Source: Chloroflexota bacterium
GTDB taxonomy: Bacteria > Chloroflexota > Dehalococcoidia > Lucifugimonadales > Lucifugimonadaceae
Direction of reading: 5' to 3'
Assembly (NCBI GenBank): GCA_013204545.1
Contig: JABMNN010000031.1
Location: 1-48,421 of the forward strand
Length of the DNA stretch: 48,421 bases
Below the pieces are notes generated by a model that had not been told where the DNA came from, ran no database searches, and saw only the letters and a list, made by a program, of their open reading frames with translations. Numbering within the stretch: the stretch's first letter is position 1; every line of letters begins with the position of its first letter. The translations under genes and the position numbers were made by a program. Below, in pieces: positions 26,456 to 34,390 of this stretch.

Positions 26456-27271
26456 ATGGGTGAATTTGACGGAAAATCGGTGATCGTCACTGGTGGAGCA
26501 CTCGGTATCGGCGGAGCGGCTTCAGAAGCGTTCGCCCGGGAGGGTGCGAACGTGACAATCCTCGATTGGAATGCGGAGGCCGGTGATGAAACTGCTGCCC
26601 GTATTGTGTCTAACGGAGGAATTGCTCAATTTGTGCACGGTGATGCCGGCACTTCAGAAGGCTGTCGTTCAACAGTCGACGCGGCGGCTGATGGATATGG
26701 TGGGGTGAATGTTCTTTTTAACAATGTTGGCATTCAGCCACCCGACTCTTACGTAGATGCTGTAGATCTTCCTGAGGAAACTTGGGACAAGATCATCGCA
26801 ATAAACTTGAAAAGTCGATTCTTGATGGCGAAGTACTCGATTCCCCACATGCGTAAAGCGGGTGGGGGAGTGATTATCTCATCAGCCAGTGTTCAGGGGC
26901 TGCAATCTATGCAAGGCGTTTCGGCCTATGCCGCGTCGAAAGGTGGAGATCTTTCTCTGATGCGCCAGATGTCGTTGGATTTCGCACCCGACAACATTCG
27001 AGTAGTTTCCGTTAACCCGGGCGCTATCGATACCCCAATGGTTCGGAATGCTATCGCAGGAACCGGTGGAGATCTTGAGGATGAATTGATCTCAACAGGT
27101 CTAGCACATCCTCTGGGTCGAATTGGTCAAGCTGAAGACATCGCCCATATGGTTTTGTTCTTGGCGAGCGACAAAGCATCGTTTATCACTGGATCGTATT
27201 TCAACGTTGACGGAGGCTTGATGGCGATGGGAGCTTGGGCCAGCACCGTGGGAGCGGCAGGTTCTGAATAG
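26456..27271 (+). CDS. Short-chain dehydrogenase/reductase
   Basis: A 271-residue classical SDR: cofactor motif TGGALGIGGA (about 11-20), acidic residue at LDWN suggesting NAD preference, NNVG near 90, catalytic Ser in ISSASVQG, SAYAASKGG (Tyr-x3-Lys) near 160, and NPGAIDTPM. It oxidises or reduces a secondary alcohol. ATG 26456 was chosen because the core begins directly after it. Its position beside enolase-type dehydratases fits sugar-acid or hydroxy-acid oxidation. It converges with a TfoX-N gene with a 3-bp gap. Confidence 0.92.
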   Translation: MGEFDGKSVIVTGGALGIGGAASEAFAREGANVTILDWNAEAGDETAARIVSNGGIAQFVHGDAGTSEGCRSTVDAAADGYGGVNVLFNNVGIQPPDSYVDAVDLPEETWDKIIAINLKSRFLMAKYSIPHMRKAGGGVIISSASVQGLQSMQGVSAYAASKGGDLSLMRQMSLDFAPDNIRVVSVNPGAIDTPMVRNAIAGTGGDLEDELISTGLAHPLGRIGQAEDIAHMVLFLASDKASFITGSYFNVDGGLMAMGAWASTVGAAGSE

Positions 27272-27274
27272 AGG

Positions 27275-27670
27275 TTAGATCTTCTTCTTTTTGCGGGTCT
27301 TTTTCTGCTTTGGTGGAAGGGTACCCGCAAACTCACTGGCTTCATCGAGCCAAGTTATGAGCGTGTCGTCTTCAGCAATGCGCTCGCCGTTTAGTAGCAC
27401 GTATTCCTTCATGGCTTTATTGCCGCCCATCGGATTAAACGGCTCAGCTTCACCTGACTCGATCAGAGAGACTGTGCGTTCGGCTCCAACTCGAACCATT
27501 ATTGCTTCACCCCATGCCCCGACGAACATCACGTCGTTCGATTCGAGGAACCATGCAGTGGTCCCGAACATGTTCTTACTCCGAACGGGTGCAACTGAGA
27601 GCAGCCCGGCGACCCGTTCGATCAACGCATCGTCTCTCTTAGCCCAATCTGCCATGTTCACGTTCTCCAT
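27275..27670 (-). CDS. TfoX N-terminal domain family protein
   Basis: 131 residues with the TfoX/Sxy N-terminal signature: VRSKNMFGTTAWFLESNDVMF, GAWGEAIMVRVG and PFNPMGGNKAMKEYVLL. The C-terminus is strongly basic (KQKKTRKKKK), unlike most family members, and could bind nucleic acid. TfoX-type domains are linked to competence regulation in gammaproteobacteria, but stand-alone versions like this one have no known role. It starts 3 bp from the end of an enolase paralogue in the same operon. Confidence 0.85.
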   Translation of the reverse strand: MENVNMADWAKRDDALIERVAGLLSVAPVRSKNMFGTTAWFLESNDVMFVGAWGEAIMVRVGAERTVSLIESGEAEPFNPMGGNKAMKEYVLLNGERIAEDDTLITWLDEASEFAGTLPPKQKKTRKKKKI

Positions 27671-27673
27671 TAA

Positions 27674-28816
27674 CTAAATATAGGAAATAGAGTTGTCAGG
27701 ATTAACTCTGTCGCCACGATGCCACGATCTTAAGTAAGGCTTGTTAGTAAATTCTTCTTCGACAATATCGATCCCTAATCCCGGTCCTTCTGGAATTGGG
27801 TAGTAACCGTCGATCGGTTCCACTATGTTTGTAACCGATGCGATCTCGAATGGATTAAGTTCTCTCGACTCCTGCACGAGGAAATTCGAAGTTGCAGCAT
27901 CGAAATGTAAGTTTGTGATGCTGGCTAGAGGCCCCATTGGATTGTGAGGTGCCACCACGAGATCGTGGGCTTCTGCCATGAACGCAATCTTGCGCATTTC
28001 AGTGAGACCTCCCACGATGCAAACCTCAGGCTGGATGATGTCTACGCCACCTTCTCTTATTAGATCCCACATCTCGAACTTGGTGTATAGGCACTCTCCG
28101 GTCGCTATGGCACACGGCATTCTATCTCGAAGTTTGCCCATTTCGTAACGATTTTCCATTCGGATGGGCTCTTCCATGAACCATGGATTGAACTCCATCA
28201 GAGCATCGGTTAGTTCAAGAACCCTAATTGGCTCGAAAATTGCGGCGTGAGCATCAAATCCGACATCGATATCATCACCAACAGCCTGACGGATCGCCTT
28301 GAACCTCGCTGTTGAGTCCATTACGGCATCGTTCCAGCGCATGTCGCGCCAGTTCGGTGACAGCGGGCTTGCCTTTAGTGCCGTATAGCCTTTGTCGACA
28401 TATTTGTGTGCGTCATCAGCCAGTTCTCCTGGGGTGTCGCCGTGGATGTCCCAGTATGCGCGAATCTTGTCTCGTACTTTACCGCCCATGAGTTCGTACA
28501 CGGGCTTATTGAGAACCTTCCCAGTTATGTCCCAAAGTGAAACATCGATAGCGGAGAGTGCAGCGAGGCCAGATGAACCTATTGGAAATCGGGCGCCTTG
28601 ATAACAAACTGCCCAATTTCGTTCGATCTCAGTAGGATTTTGGCCTACGAGCTGTTCTGCACAGTATTCAATCCAAACGGCCGACGCCATGTCCGGACCA
28701 ACGTGGTAGACCTCACCAATGCCGTGGATTCCTGCATCTGTATGAGTTCTTACGTACACAAGATTGCCAGCACTGGGATCAGACCCAATGAGAGTTTCGA
28801 TTTTCGTTATTTTCAT
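27674..28816 (-). CDS. Enolase-superfamily sugar-acid dehydratase (galactonate dehydratase-like)
   Basis: 380 residues. N-terminal MKITKIETLIGSDPSAGNLV; barrel motifs YTALKASPLSPNW, VGFDAHAAIFEP (D-x-H), WFMEEPIRMENR (Glu), IATGECLY (Glu), VDIIQPEVCIVGGLTEMRK, and VVAPHNPMGPLAS (His). The D-x-H and APHNPMGP patterns are those of D-galactonate/gluconate-type dehydratases, with one His acting as general acid and the other as base. It probably dehydrates a sugar acid to a 2-keto-3-deoxy acid. It lies 48 bp after a broken paralogue of the same subgroup. Confidence 0.88.
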   Translation of the reverse strand: MKITKIETLIGSDPSAGNLVYVRTHTDAGIHGIGEVYHVGPDMASAVWIEYCAEQLVGQNPTEIERNWAVCYQGARFPIGSSGLAALSAIDVSLWDITGKVLNKPVYELMGGKVRDKIRAYWDIHGDTPGELADDAHKYVDKGYTALKASPLSPNWRDMRWNDAVMDSTARFKAIRQAVGDDIDVGFDAHAAIFEPIRVLELTDALMEFNPWFMEEPIRMENRYEMGKLRDRMPCAIATGECLYTKFEMWDLIREGGVDIIQPEVCIVGGLTEMRKIAFMAEAHDLVVAPHNPMGPLASITNLHFDAATSNFLVQESRELNPFEIASVTNIVEPIDGYYPIPEGPGLGIDIVEEEFTNKPYLRSWHRGDRVNPDNSISYI

Positions 28817-28863
28817 AGTGAGACTTTCTCTGAGGTGGGTGAAAATGTTGAACCGCTAGTGGC

Positions 28864-30016
28864 CTATAGGAATCCGGGCGAGGCATCGCTATACGTGGCG
28901 AATCCTCTATCCCAGTGCTTTGGCGGATTTGCTGCAATCGCCTGGTGGTTCAAGGTCATTCCCAATCCTGGCTGAGTGGGAAGCTCAAAGTACCCGTTCA
29001 CAGGAATCCATGATTCATTCACGAATTCAGATTTTTTCTTTTTGTGATCACCGTGCCACTCGAGAATGGCGAAATTGTTGATAGATGCTGCGTGGTGCAC
29101 ACCCGCAGCTGTCGAAAGCAAGCCGAGTGGATTGTGTGGAGCAACTGTCACATAGTGAGCCTCGGCAACTGCAGCGATCTTCTTGGCTTCGAGTAATCCT
29201 CCGCAACAGAGCATGTCAGGCTGGATGATGTCCACAGCATCTGCGTTTAACAGTTCGGTGAATCTGTGCAGGCCGTATATATTCTCACCTGTGGCCAGAG
29301 CCACTCTGAATTCACGTCGTAGTTCGGCACTCGATTCAACGAACTCAGCGCGGGCCGGCTCTTCGATGAACATCAGCCTGTAAGGCGTGATGACTCTCGC
29401 GAGTTCAAGCGAGAGAGTCGTTTCTCTTATCGCAACGTGGACATCGACCGCTAAATCTGGACTATCACCGATCGCATCTCGGATCGCTGCCATTCGTTCA
29501 TCAGCTTGTCGCAACGCCTGTCGCCAAGGTATGTCGCCAAGGTATGTCGCGCCAATTTGATGGCAAAGGACTGGTTTTGAACGCCGAATAACCTTCATCC
29601 ATCAACTGAAGAGCATGTTCTCCAACTGTTGATGGTGAATCTCCATAGATACCGTGATAAACCCGAACTCGATCTCGCGTCTTTCCGCCGAGCAGGCTGT
29701 AAACCGGTAGCCCCGCAGCTTTACCCGCTATGTCCCAAAGCGCAAGGTCGATCCCCGATATCGCTGACCACGCGACTTGCCCCAGCGGAAATCGCATTGT
29801 GTTTTTGGCACGTCGTATGAGCCACTCGATTCGACCAGAATCTTGCCCGACGAACCACGGTTTAATCTCGTCGATCATCGAGATGACGCTGCGGTCGAGA
29901 CCGATCGAGTATGCCTCGCCGGTACCTGTGATTCCGTCATCGGTTTCGATTTCGAGGAAGATGTTGTTTCGGTGGCCATCATTCGCATGGAATGTTTTGA
30001 TATCAGTGATTTTCAT
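28864..30016 (-). pseudogene. Enolase-superfamily dehydratase broken by a 13-bp tandem duplication
   Basis: Two overlapping frames cover one 379-residue protein. The 5' part (from ATG 30016) has MKITDIKTFHANDGHRNN, SAISGIDLALWDIAGKAAGL and YSAFKTSPLPSNWRDIPW; the 3' part continues RQALRQADERM, LAVDVHVAIRET (D-x-H), FIEEPARAEF, LATGENIY and APHNPLGLLST. The break is the tandem repeat CGCCAAGGTATGT at 29522-29534 and 29535-29547. Removing one copy restores a single frame of exactly 380 codons. Everything else is intact, so the lesion is recent. It is the first gene of an operon with the next dehydratase and the TfoX-N gene. Confidence 0.92.
29522..29547. repeat. 13-bp tandem duplication causing a frameshift
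   Basis: Two direct copies of CGCCAAGGTATGT abut at 29522-29534 and 29535-29547. A 13-base insertion shifts the frame by one and breaks the dehydratase gene around it. Confidence 0.95.
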
Positions 30017-30136
30017 CTTTAGTCCGTGATCTTGATTGAATATCAGGGCAGGGGGGGCTATGACTCTTTGTGATCGCTGCAGTATTTTGGCACGTTTGAG
30101 TTATTGGTCAACTTTTCTGTAAGTTCTTTCGATAAT

Positions 30137-31597
30137 ATGTGGGCACGGAGTTGGACTGTGCCTAATCTTTTGACCCATGAGGTTGTACGGGCTGTTCGAG
30201 TACTAGCTGCAGTGCTCATAATGTTGATCGGATTGTTAGGGATAACAACTTCCTTTACCAGCCACTCCGTATACGCCCAGACGTTTGAATCGACTGATGA
30301 GCGTCCTCATGTCGTGCTGATCCGACTCGATGGAGCGATAGACGGCGTTTCCGCTCGATTTATTGACCGAGGCATCGATACAGCCATTTCGCAAGATTCA
30401 CAGTTGATCGTTCTGATGCTCGACACTCCAGGCGGCCTACTGGACGCCACGAGAGACGTTGTAGAGTCGATATTGGCATCCAAGGTGCCAGTTGTCGTTT
30501 ACGTCGCTCCTGATGGAGCACAGGCAGCAAGTGCAGGAACATTTATTGGCGCGGCGGCACATATCTTGGCTATGGCTCCGACAACGAACCTAGGAGCAGC
30601 ATCGATAATCAACTCTGACGGAAGCGAGTTGACAGACACGTTGAGTAAAAAAGTCTCTCAAGATGCGGCGGCGTTTATTCGGAGTATTGCAGAACGGCGC
30701 GGCCGTAATGTTTCAGCCCTGGAAGGCACCGTTCTTTCGGCATCTGCGTACTCCGCTTCAGAGGCAGTCGAATTGGGGATTGCCGATTTGATTGCGCCTG
30801 ACTACGAATCGCTGCTTAGTCAGTTGGGCGGATATGAGCTCGTCATCAACGACTCTATGATTACCCTCAATCTCAGTGGTGCTGATACGACCACGATTGA
30901 TCTGAGTTTGCTTGAGCGGCTTTTAGCGTTCATATCGAATCCCAATATTGCGTTCTTGCTGGTCTCACTCGGCGGATTAGGTGTGATTGTGGAGTTGTGG
31001 AATCCCGGCTTGTGGGTTCCGGGAACGATGGGGGCTCTATTCTTGATTTTAGGGTGGGCAGGCGTTGGGCAGCTGCCATTTTCTTGGGCTGGTGTCGCTC
31101 TGATCTTATTGTCATTATTGCTGTTCTATCTTGAGACCACCGCCACTGGGATTGGGTATTTCGGGGTTGCTGGTAGTATCAGCCTGATTTTGGGTGGGCT
31201 ATTTCTGGTGGGCTTTTTCGGCAGTCCGAGCATTCCTGGAGATGCTCCAATGGTCAGCCGTTGGCTCTTGGCGGTGGTCGGAGTAATAGCTGGCAGTGTA
31301 GTGTTGTGGTTTGCCGCCGAACTTCGCAAAACCAAGTTTATTCCGCCGTATTTGAGTCCAACACTTTCGGTGAGTTTAGTAGGCGCAACAGGCGTTGTGT
31401 CTGTGGATTTAACGCCGTTAGGGCAAGTATTTGTCAACGGAGAATATTGGTCAGGTGAGATTAACGGAGACCCAGGAGATGGTGTGTCCGTCGGAACAGA
31501 AGTTCAAGTGGTTTCGGTTGACGGCATTCACCTCTATGTGATGCCGGTGCGAACCGGGGCATGTATGAACGACGTATCTAATAGCAACTTTGAATAA
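30137..31597 (+). CDS. NfeD-family membrane serine protease (stomatin partner)
   Basis: 486 residues from ATG 30137 (TTG 30104 is a longer option). A signal segment (VRVLAAVLIMLIGLLGI) precedes a ClpP/SppA-like protease domain: LIVLMLDTPGGLLDATRDVV, the nucleophile Ser in DGAQAASAGTFIGAAAH, GAAS, and DTLSKKVSQDAAAFIRSIAERRGRN with a Lys candidate for the Ser-Lys dyad. Then come several transmembrane segments (NIAFLLVSLGGLGVIVELWNPG onward) and a C-terminal OB-fold NfeD domain (VGATGVVSVDLTPLGQVFVNGEYW). This long form is like archaeal 1510-N, which cleaves stomatin. The stomatin gene follows 36 bp downstream. Confidence 0.92.
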   Translation: MWARSWTVPNLLTHEVVRAVRVLAAVLIMLIGLLGITTSFTSHSVYAQTFESTDERPHVVLIRLDGAIDGVSARFIDRGIDTAISQDSQLIVLMLDTPGGLLDATRDVVESILASKVPVVVYVAPDGAQAASAGTFIGAAAHILAMAPTTNLGAASIINSDGSELTDTLSKKVSQDAAAFIRSIAERRGRNVSALEGTVLSASAYSASEAVELGIADLIAPDYESLLSQLGGYELVINDSMITLNLSGADTTTIDLSLLERLLAFISNPNIAFLLVSLGGLGVIVELWNPGLWVPGTMGALFLILGWAGVGQLPFSWAGVALILLSLLLFYLETTATGIGYFGVAGSISLILGGLFLVGFFGSPSIPGDAPMVSRWLLAVVGVIAGSVVLWFAAELRKTKFIPPYLSPTLSVSLVGATGVVSVDLTPLGQVFVNGEYWSGEINGDPGDGVSVGTEVQVVSVDGIHLYVMPVRTGACMNDVSNSNFE

Positions 31598-31633
31598 TGG
31601 GGTGGGTGTTCCATCCCGAAATAGGAGACTTCA

Positions 31634-32476
31634 ATGGCATTTATCAATTTCGTTAGAGACTATGAGCGTGTAGCTCGATTCAAGCTTGGGAGATTTGAAG
31701 GAATGATGGGGCCGGGGGTCGTGTTCGCACTTCCGATCATTCATCAGATACAGAAGCTCGACACCCGTGTAACTGTGTTGGATATTCCCCGACAAACCAA
31801 CATCACTAAGGACAATGCTCCTATCGAGATCGACTTCCTAGTCTATTTGCGTGTTTCGCTCAACGATGCTCAGAAGGCGGTTCTCGAGGTTGAGGACTAC
31901 ACATCGGCTGTGGTTGGACTTGCGACGACTACACTTCGGGCTGTCATTGGTGAAATGAACCTTGATGATGTGTTCTCACAGCGAGATAAGATTAACGAGG
32001 TCCTGCGAGCACGACTAGACGCCGAAACAGAGCGTTGGGGCATAAAGGTTACGAACGTAGAAATTCGTGAGATCGATCCACCTCGTGATATTCAGGAAGC
32101 CATGAACCGTCAAATGACTGCTGAACGTGTTCGCCGAGCAGTTGTTCTCGAAGCCGACGGTACCAAGCAAGCAGCGATTACGGTAGCTGAAGGTGAGAAA
32201 CAGTCAGCTATTTTGAAGGCTGAAGGTGCTCGGGCAGCGGAAATTCTGTCAGCTGAAGGTGACCAACAGGCTGCTGTTTTACGAGCGAACGGTTATGCGG
32301 ATGCATTGAAAGCTATCCAAACGGTGGCTCAGAGTGTGGGCGCAAACACCATGACGCTGCAATACATCGATGCTTTGAAGGACATCGGGGCAGGCGATTC
32401 CACGAAGATTGTGTTGCCGCTTGAGCTGACAAAAATGCTCGGAAACATCGGTGCATTTGCGTCGCAAGATGACTAA
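31634..32476 (+). CDS. Stomatin/prohibitin (SPFH/slipin) family protein
   Basis: 280 residues, start ATG with AGGAGA upstream. An N-terminal SPFH domain: YERVARFKLGRFEGMMGPG, LDTRVTVLDIPRQTNITKDNAPI, TTLRAVIGEMNLDDVFSQRDKIN and IKVTNVEIREIDPP. A long coiled coil rich in Ala/Glu (AERVRRAVVLEADGTKQAA onward) follows, ending in a hydrophobic GANTMTLQYIDALKDIG and a C-terminal KIVLPLELTKMLG. Slipins form ring- or sheet-like membrane scaffolds, and the NfeD partner proteolyses the C-terminal hydrophobic region. The N-terminal membrane segment typical of stomatins is weak here. A strong terminator follows. Confidence 0.92.
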   Translation: MAFINFVRDYERVARFKLGRFEGMMGPGVVFALPIIHQIQKLDTRVTVLDIPRQTNITKDNAPIEIDFLVYLRVSLNDAQKAVLEVEDYTSAVVGLATTTLRAVIGEMNLDDVFSQRDKINEVLRARLDAETERWGIKVTNVEIREIDPPRDIQEAMNRQMTAERVRRAVVLEADGTKQAAITVAEGEKQSAILKAEGARAAEILSAEGDQQAAVLRANGYADALKAIQTVAQSVGANTMTLQYIDALKDIGAGDSTKIVLPLELTKMLGNIGAFASQDD

Positions 32477-32548
32477 ATAATTAGATCATAATTCGGGTTG
32501 AATTTGGACTTACGTTCCACGCTTAATTTGCCCTGAAATGAAGATCTG

Positions 32549-32586
32549 TAGCTCGGCATTGAACTATCGATGCCGAGCTATTTTTA
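32549..32586 (+). terminator. Rho-independent terminator after stomatin gene
   Basis: TAGCTCGGCAT (32549-32559) pairs perfectly with ATGCCGAGCTA (32570-32580) across a 10-nt loop, followed by TTTTTA. Confidence 0.92.
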
Positions 32587-32679
32587 TGCCAGTAAATTGA
32601 CCGGAATGGCTCAAATACCCTGAAAGCACACAACAAACCCATCCCTGCCAATTTACAGTTCAAAAGGGCGTTTCTTACA

Positions 32680-32869
32680 CAGGATTACATGCAAAAAACA
32701 ACAGTAAAAACTCCGTTGCAGTAAGTAAACATACGCCGCTGTCTTTGTAGTGAAATGTGTCCTCTGGTTTAGTGATTATCGTCATAAACTCAACACTGAG
32801 TCCCGGCGCATAATTCGAGTCTACAAATCCTGCGCCGATGAACGTACTAAAGTTGAGTTGATCTGGCTA
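32680..32869 (-). pseudogene. Possible gene relic, minus strand
   Basis: About 60 open codons without an ATG start, bounded by stops. The residues read FIGAGFVDSNYAPGLSVEF, then KPEDTFHYKDSGVCLL. The composition looks protein-like, but I cannot assign a family. The lack of any start codon and the surrounding decay suggest a remnant. Confidence 0.25.
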
Positions 32870-32921
32870 AAACGATCACCCCATTGATGACCCTGGCACG
32901 ATGATATTTAGAAACATGTTC

Positions 32922-33133
32922 TTCATATATAGAGGAACAGCCTCGGTCCATAGCTAAGCCGATCCTGGATCGGAATATCATTAATCGGACGCCCGCACGT
33001 TTGGCAATAGTCGATATACGAGCTACTGCCTTCTTAAATAGAGGAACAGCCGCGGTGCATGGCTAAGTCGATCCCGAAGTATTTCAATCGGATACCCACA
33101 CGTTTAGCAACTGTGGATTTATGAACTGCTGCC
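32922..33133 (-). repeat. Two tandem degenerate ~105-bp units carrying a helix-turn-helix-like relic
   Basis: Unit 1 (32922-33030) and unit 2 (33031-33133) share blocks such as TAGAGGAACAGCC and the region ending GC-ACGTTT. On the minus strand they read ARISTIAKRAGVRLMIF...GLAMDRGCSSI and AVHKSTVAKRVGIRLKYF...DLAMHRGCSSI, a repeated DNA-binding-like segment. The two copies are in different frames and one ends in a stop, so no continuous protein remains. Confidence 0.65.
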
Positions 33134-33336
33134 CTCGCAACATTATTAAGCTGCTTTAATCACCTGCAGACGTGATACATGGGCCCTTCTGCCGGCGACG
33201 ACACGTATATCACGCCGCAGTTCAATCAACGGAGACGCCGGAGCTCGAGATATTTGCAGGAAGACAAGTGTGCAAAGACGAGAAACAAACGCACAGCAAT
33301 ACAAATCATACTTCAACAGGTAAACCTGTGGAACTT

Positions 33337-33381
33337 CCGCTATCACGCTGCGACTTCGCTTGCGGTGCAGCGTGATAGCGG
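33337..33381. repeat. Perfect 15-bp inverted repeat
   Basis: CCGCTATCACGCTGC (33337-33351) and GCAGCGTGATAGCGG (33367-33381) are exact complements with a 15-nt spacer. No T run follows, so it is not a standard terminator. It could be a protein-binding site, a recombination site or an RNA hairpin. Confidence 0.8.
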
Positions 33382-33567
33382 CGTATAGTAAGGCGTGTAA
33401 CTGTTGGATCAGGCGTAAACACTGGGTAAACGCTGTTGTGTATTGGGGTGTCGATAGTCAGTAAGCTGTCGATCGTCGTTGAGTGATCAATTGGGTGTCA
33501 GTAATGGCGCTGTAACGGCTCTCCGGCGACTCAAGGGCTACCACGCGAAGGGTCAAGGATCTTTGAG

Positions 33568-34383
33568 ATGGCAAAACTTGGTAATTATGAATTTCCTGAA
33601 ATCGGACTCATTGAAAGCATCGAACTAGGCAAAAAAATTGCTAGGGAATTTGCAGGTGAAGTTTCTCGTCAAGGTTTAGCTCGTTCGTTGGGGATGTCGG
33701 AGCGCGGAGGGGCTTTCTCTGCTCGGCTCGGCGCACTGCGCATGTGGGGTGTTGCCGGCGGTCGAAGCAGGGTCCGTGTCACTCGGGATGGTCTGCGGGC
33801 TGTTACTCCTCTCTCATCGAAAGAGAGCGAGGATGCGAGAACTCAGCTTGCACGTAATGTAGCCTTGTTTACCGAGATGTCCACACGCCTTGGAGAGGCA
33901 CCGTACGCTCCTGACCGATTCGCAGTACTACTAGAAGAACTCACCGGTGCTGATAGAACGGAGGTAGCCAGACGCCTTGCACTTATCGACAGGGTATTCA
34001 ATGAAGCCCGTCCATATTTGCCGAAGGATAGTGCTGCCGGTAGCCCAGCAGAGCCTCTAGCGCCACCTACGACCGATCCATCTTCATCGCGAACTAACTT
34101 AGGAATTAACGAACAATCAGTATCTGCACCCGATGGCATCTCAAGTGGGAGTCTGGCGGAATCACCAAATGACAGCTCGTCCCGATTCGTTCCAACTGGT
34201 GATCGTATCGAGCTTGGGTTACCTGATGGCAAACTCTCATTGCCGGAAACACTGGCAAATCTCGATGCTACGCTGACCGTATTATGGGCTAGGAGGCAAT
34301 TGGTGGCTGCAGTTGAGATCGCAGAAGGGCGTGCCACACCAGTTCCACCACGAGATTTCTCAGGTCAAACACCGAGACGCTAG
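33568..34383 (+). CDS. Winged-helix-domain protein with Ser/Pro-rich linker, unknown function
   Basis: 271 residues. The N-terminus (1-90) looks like a winged helix: LIESIELGKKIAREFAGEVSR, LARSLGMSERGGAFSARLGALR, then WGVAGGRSRVRVTRDGLRAV, a DNA-binding-type domain reminiscent of DUF5343-like proteins. Residues about 95-155 form a helical region (FAVLLEELTGADRTEVARRL). Residues 155-215 are low in complexity (Ser/Pro/Asp). The C-terminus (about 215-258) has LPDGKLSLPETLANLDATLTVLW. A DNA-binding or regulatory role is inferred only from the first domain. The start is supported by TTTGAG before the ATG, a weak site. Confidence 0.7.
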   Translation: MAKLGNYEFPEIGLIESIELGKKIAREFAGEVSRQGLARSLGMSERGGAFSARLGALRMWGVAGGRSRVRVTRDGLRAVTPLSSKESEDARTQLARNVALFTEMSTRLGEAPYAPDRFAVLLEELTGADRTEVARRLALIDRVFNEARPYLPKDSAAGSPAEPLAPPTTDPSSSRTNLGINEQSVSAPDGISSGSLAESPNDSSSRFVPTGDRIELGLPDGKLSLPETLANLDATLTVLWARRQLVAAVEIAEGRATPVPPRDFSGQTPRR

Positions 34384-34390
34384 TCCTAGA

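Larger units (their letters stand above)
32477..33567. other. 1.1 kb gene-poor interval with relic sequence and repeats
   Basis: After the stomatin terminator there is no intact gene. On the minus strand (about 32680-32869) an open stretch without ATG reads like coding remains. At 32922-33133 two tandem degenerate copies of about 105 bp occur. At 33337-33381 there is a perfect 15-bp inverted repeat. The last 180 bp before 33568 should hold the promoter of the winged-helix gene. Confidence 0.6.

Noticed and set aside
32922-33133. CRISPR array
   Set aside because: Only two adjacent, long, diverged units with no short spacers.
33146-33346. 66-codon minus-strand frame next to the tandem units
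   Set aside because: No domain. Its end reads into the repeat units but stops before the helix-turn-helix part, so it is probably relic sequence.
33337-33381. Integron attC site or rho-independent terminator
   Set aside because: The core and inverse-core motifs of attC are not seen, and no T run follows the stem.
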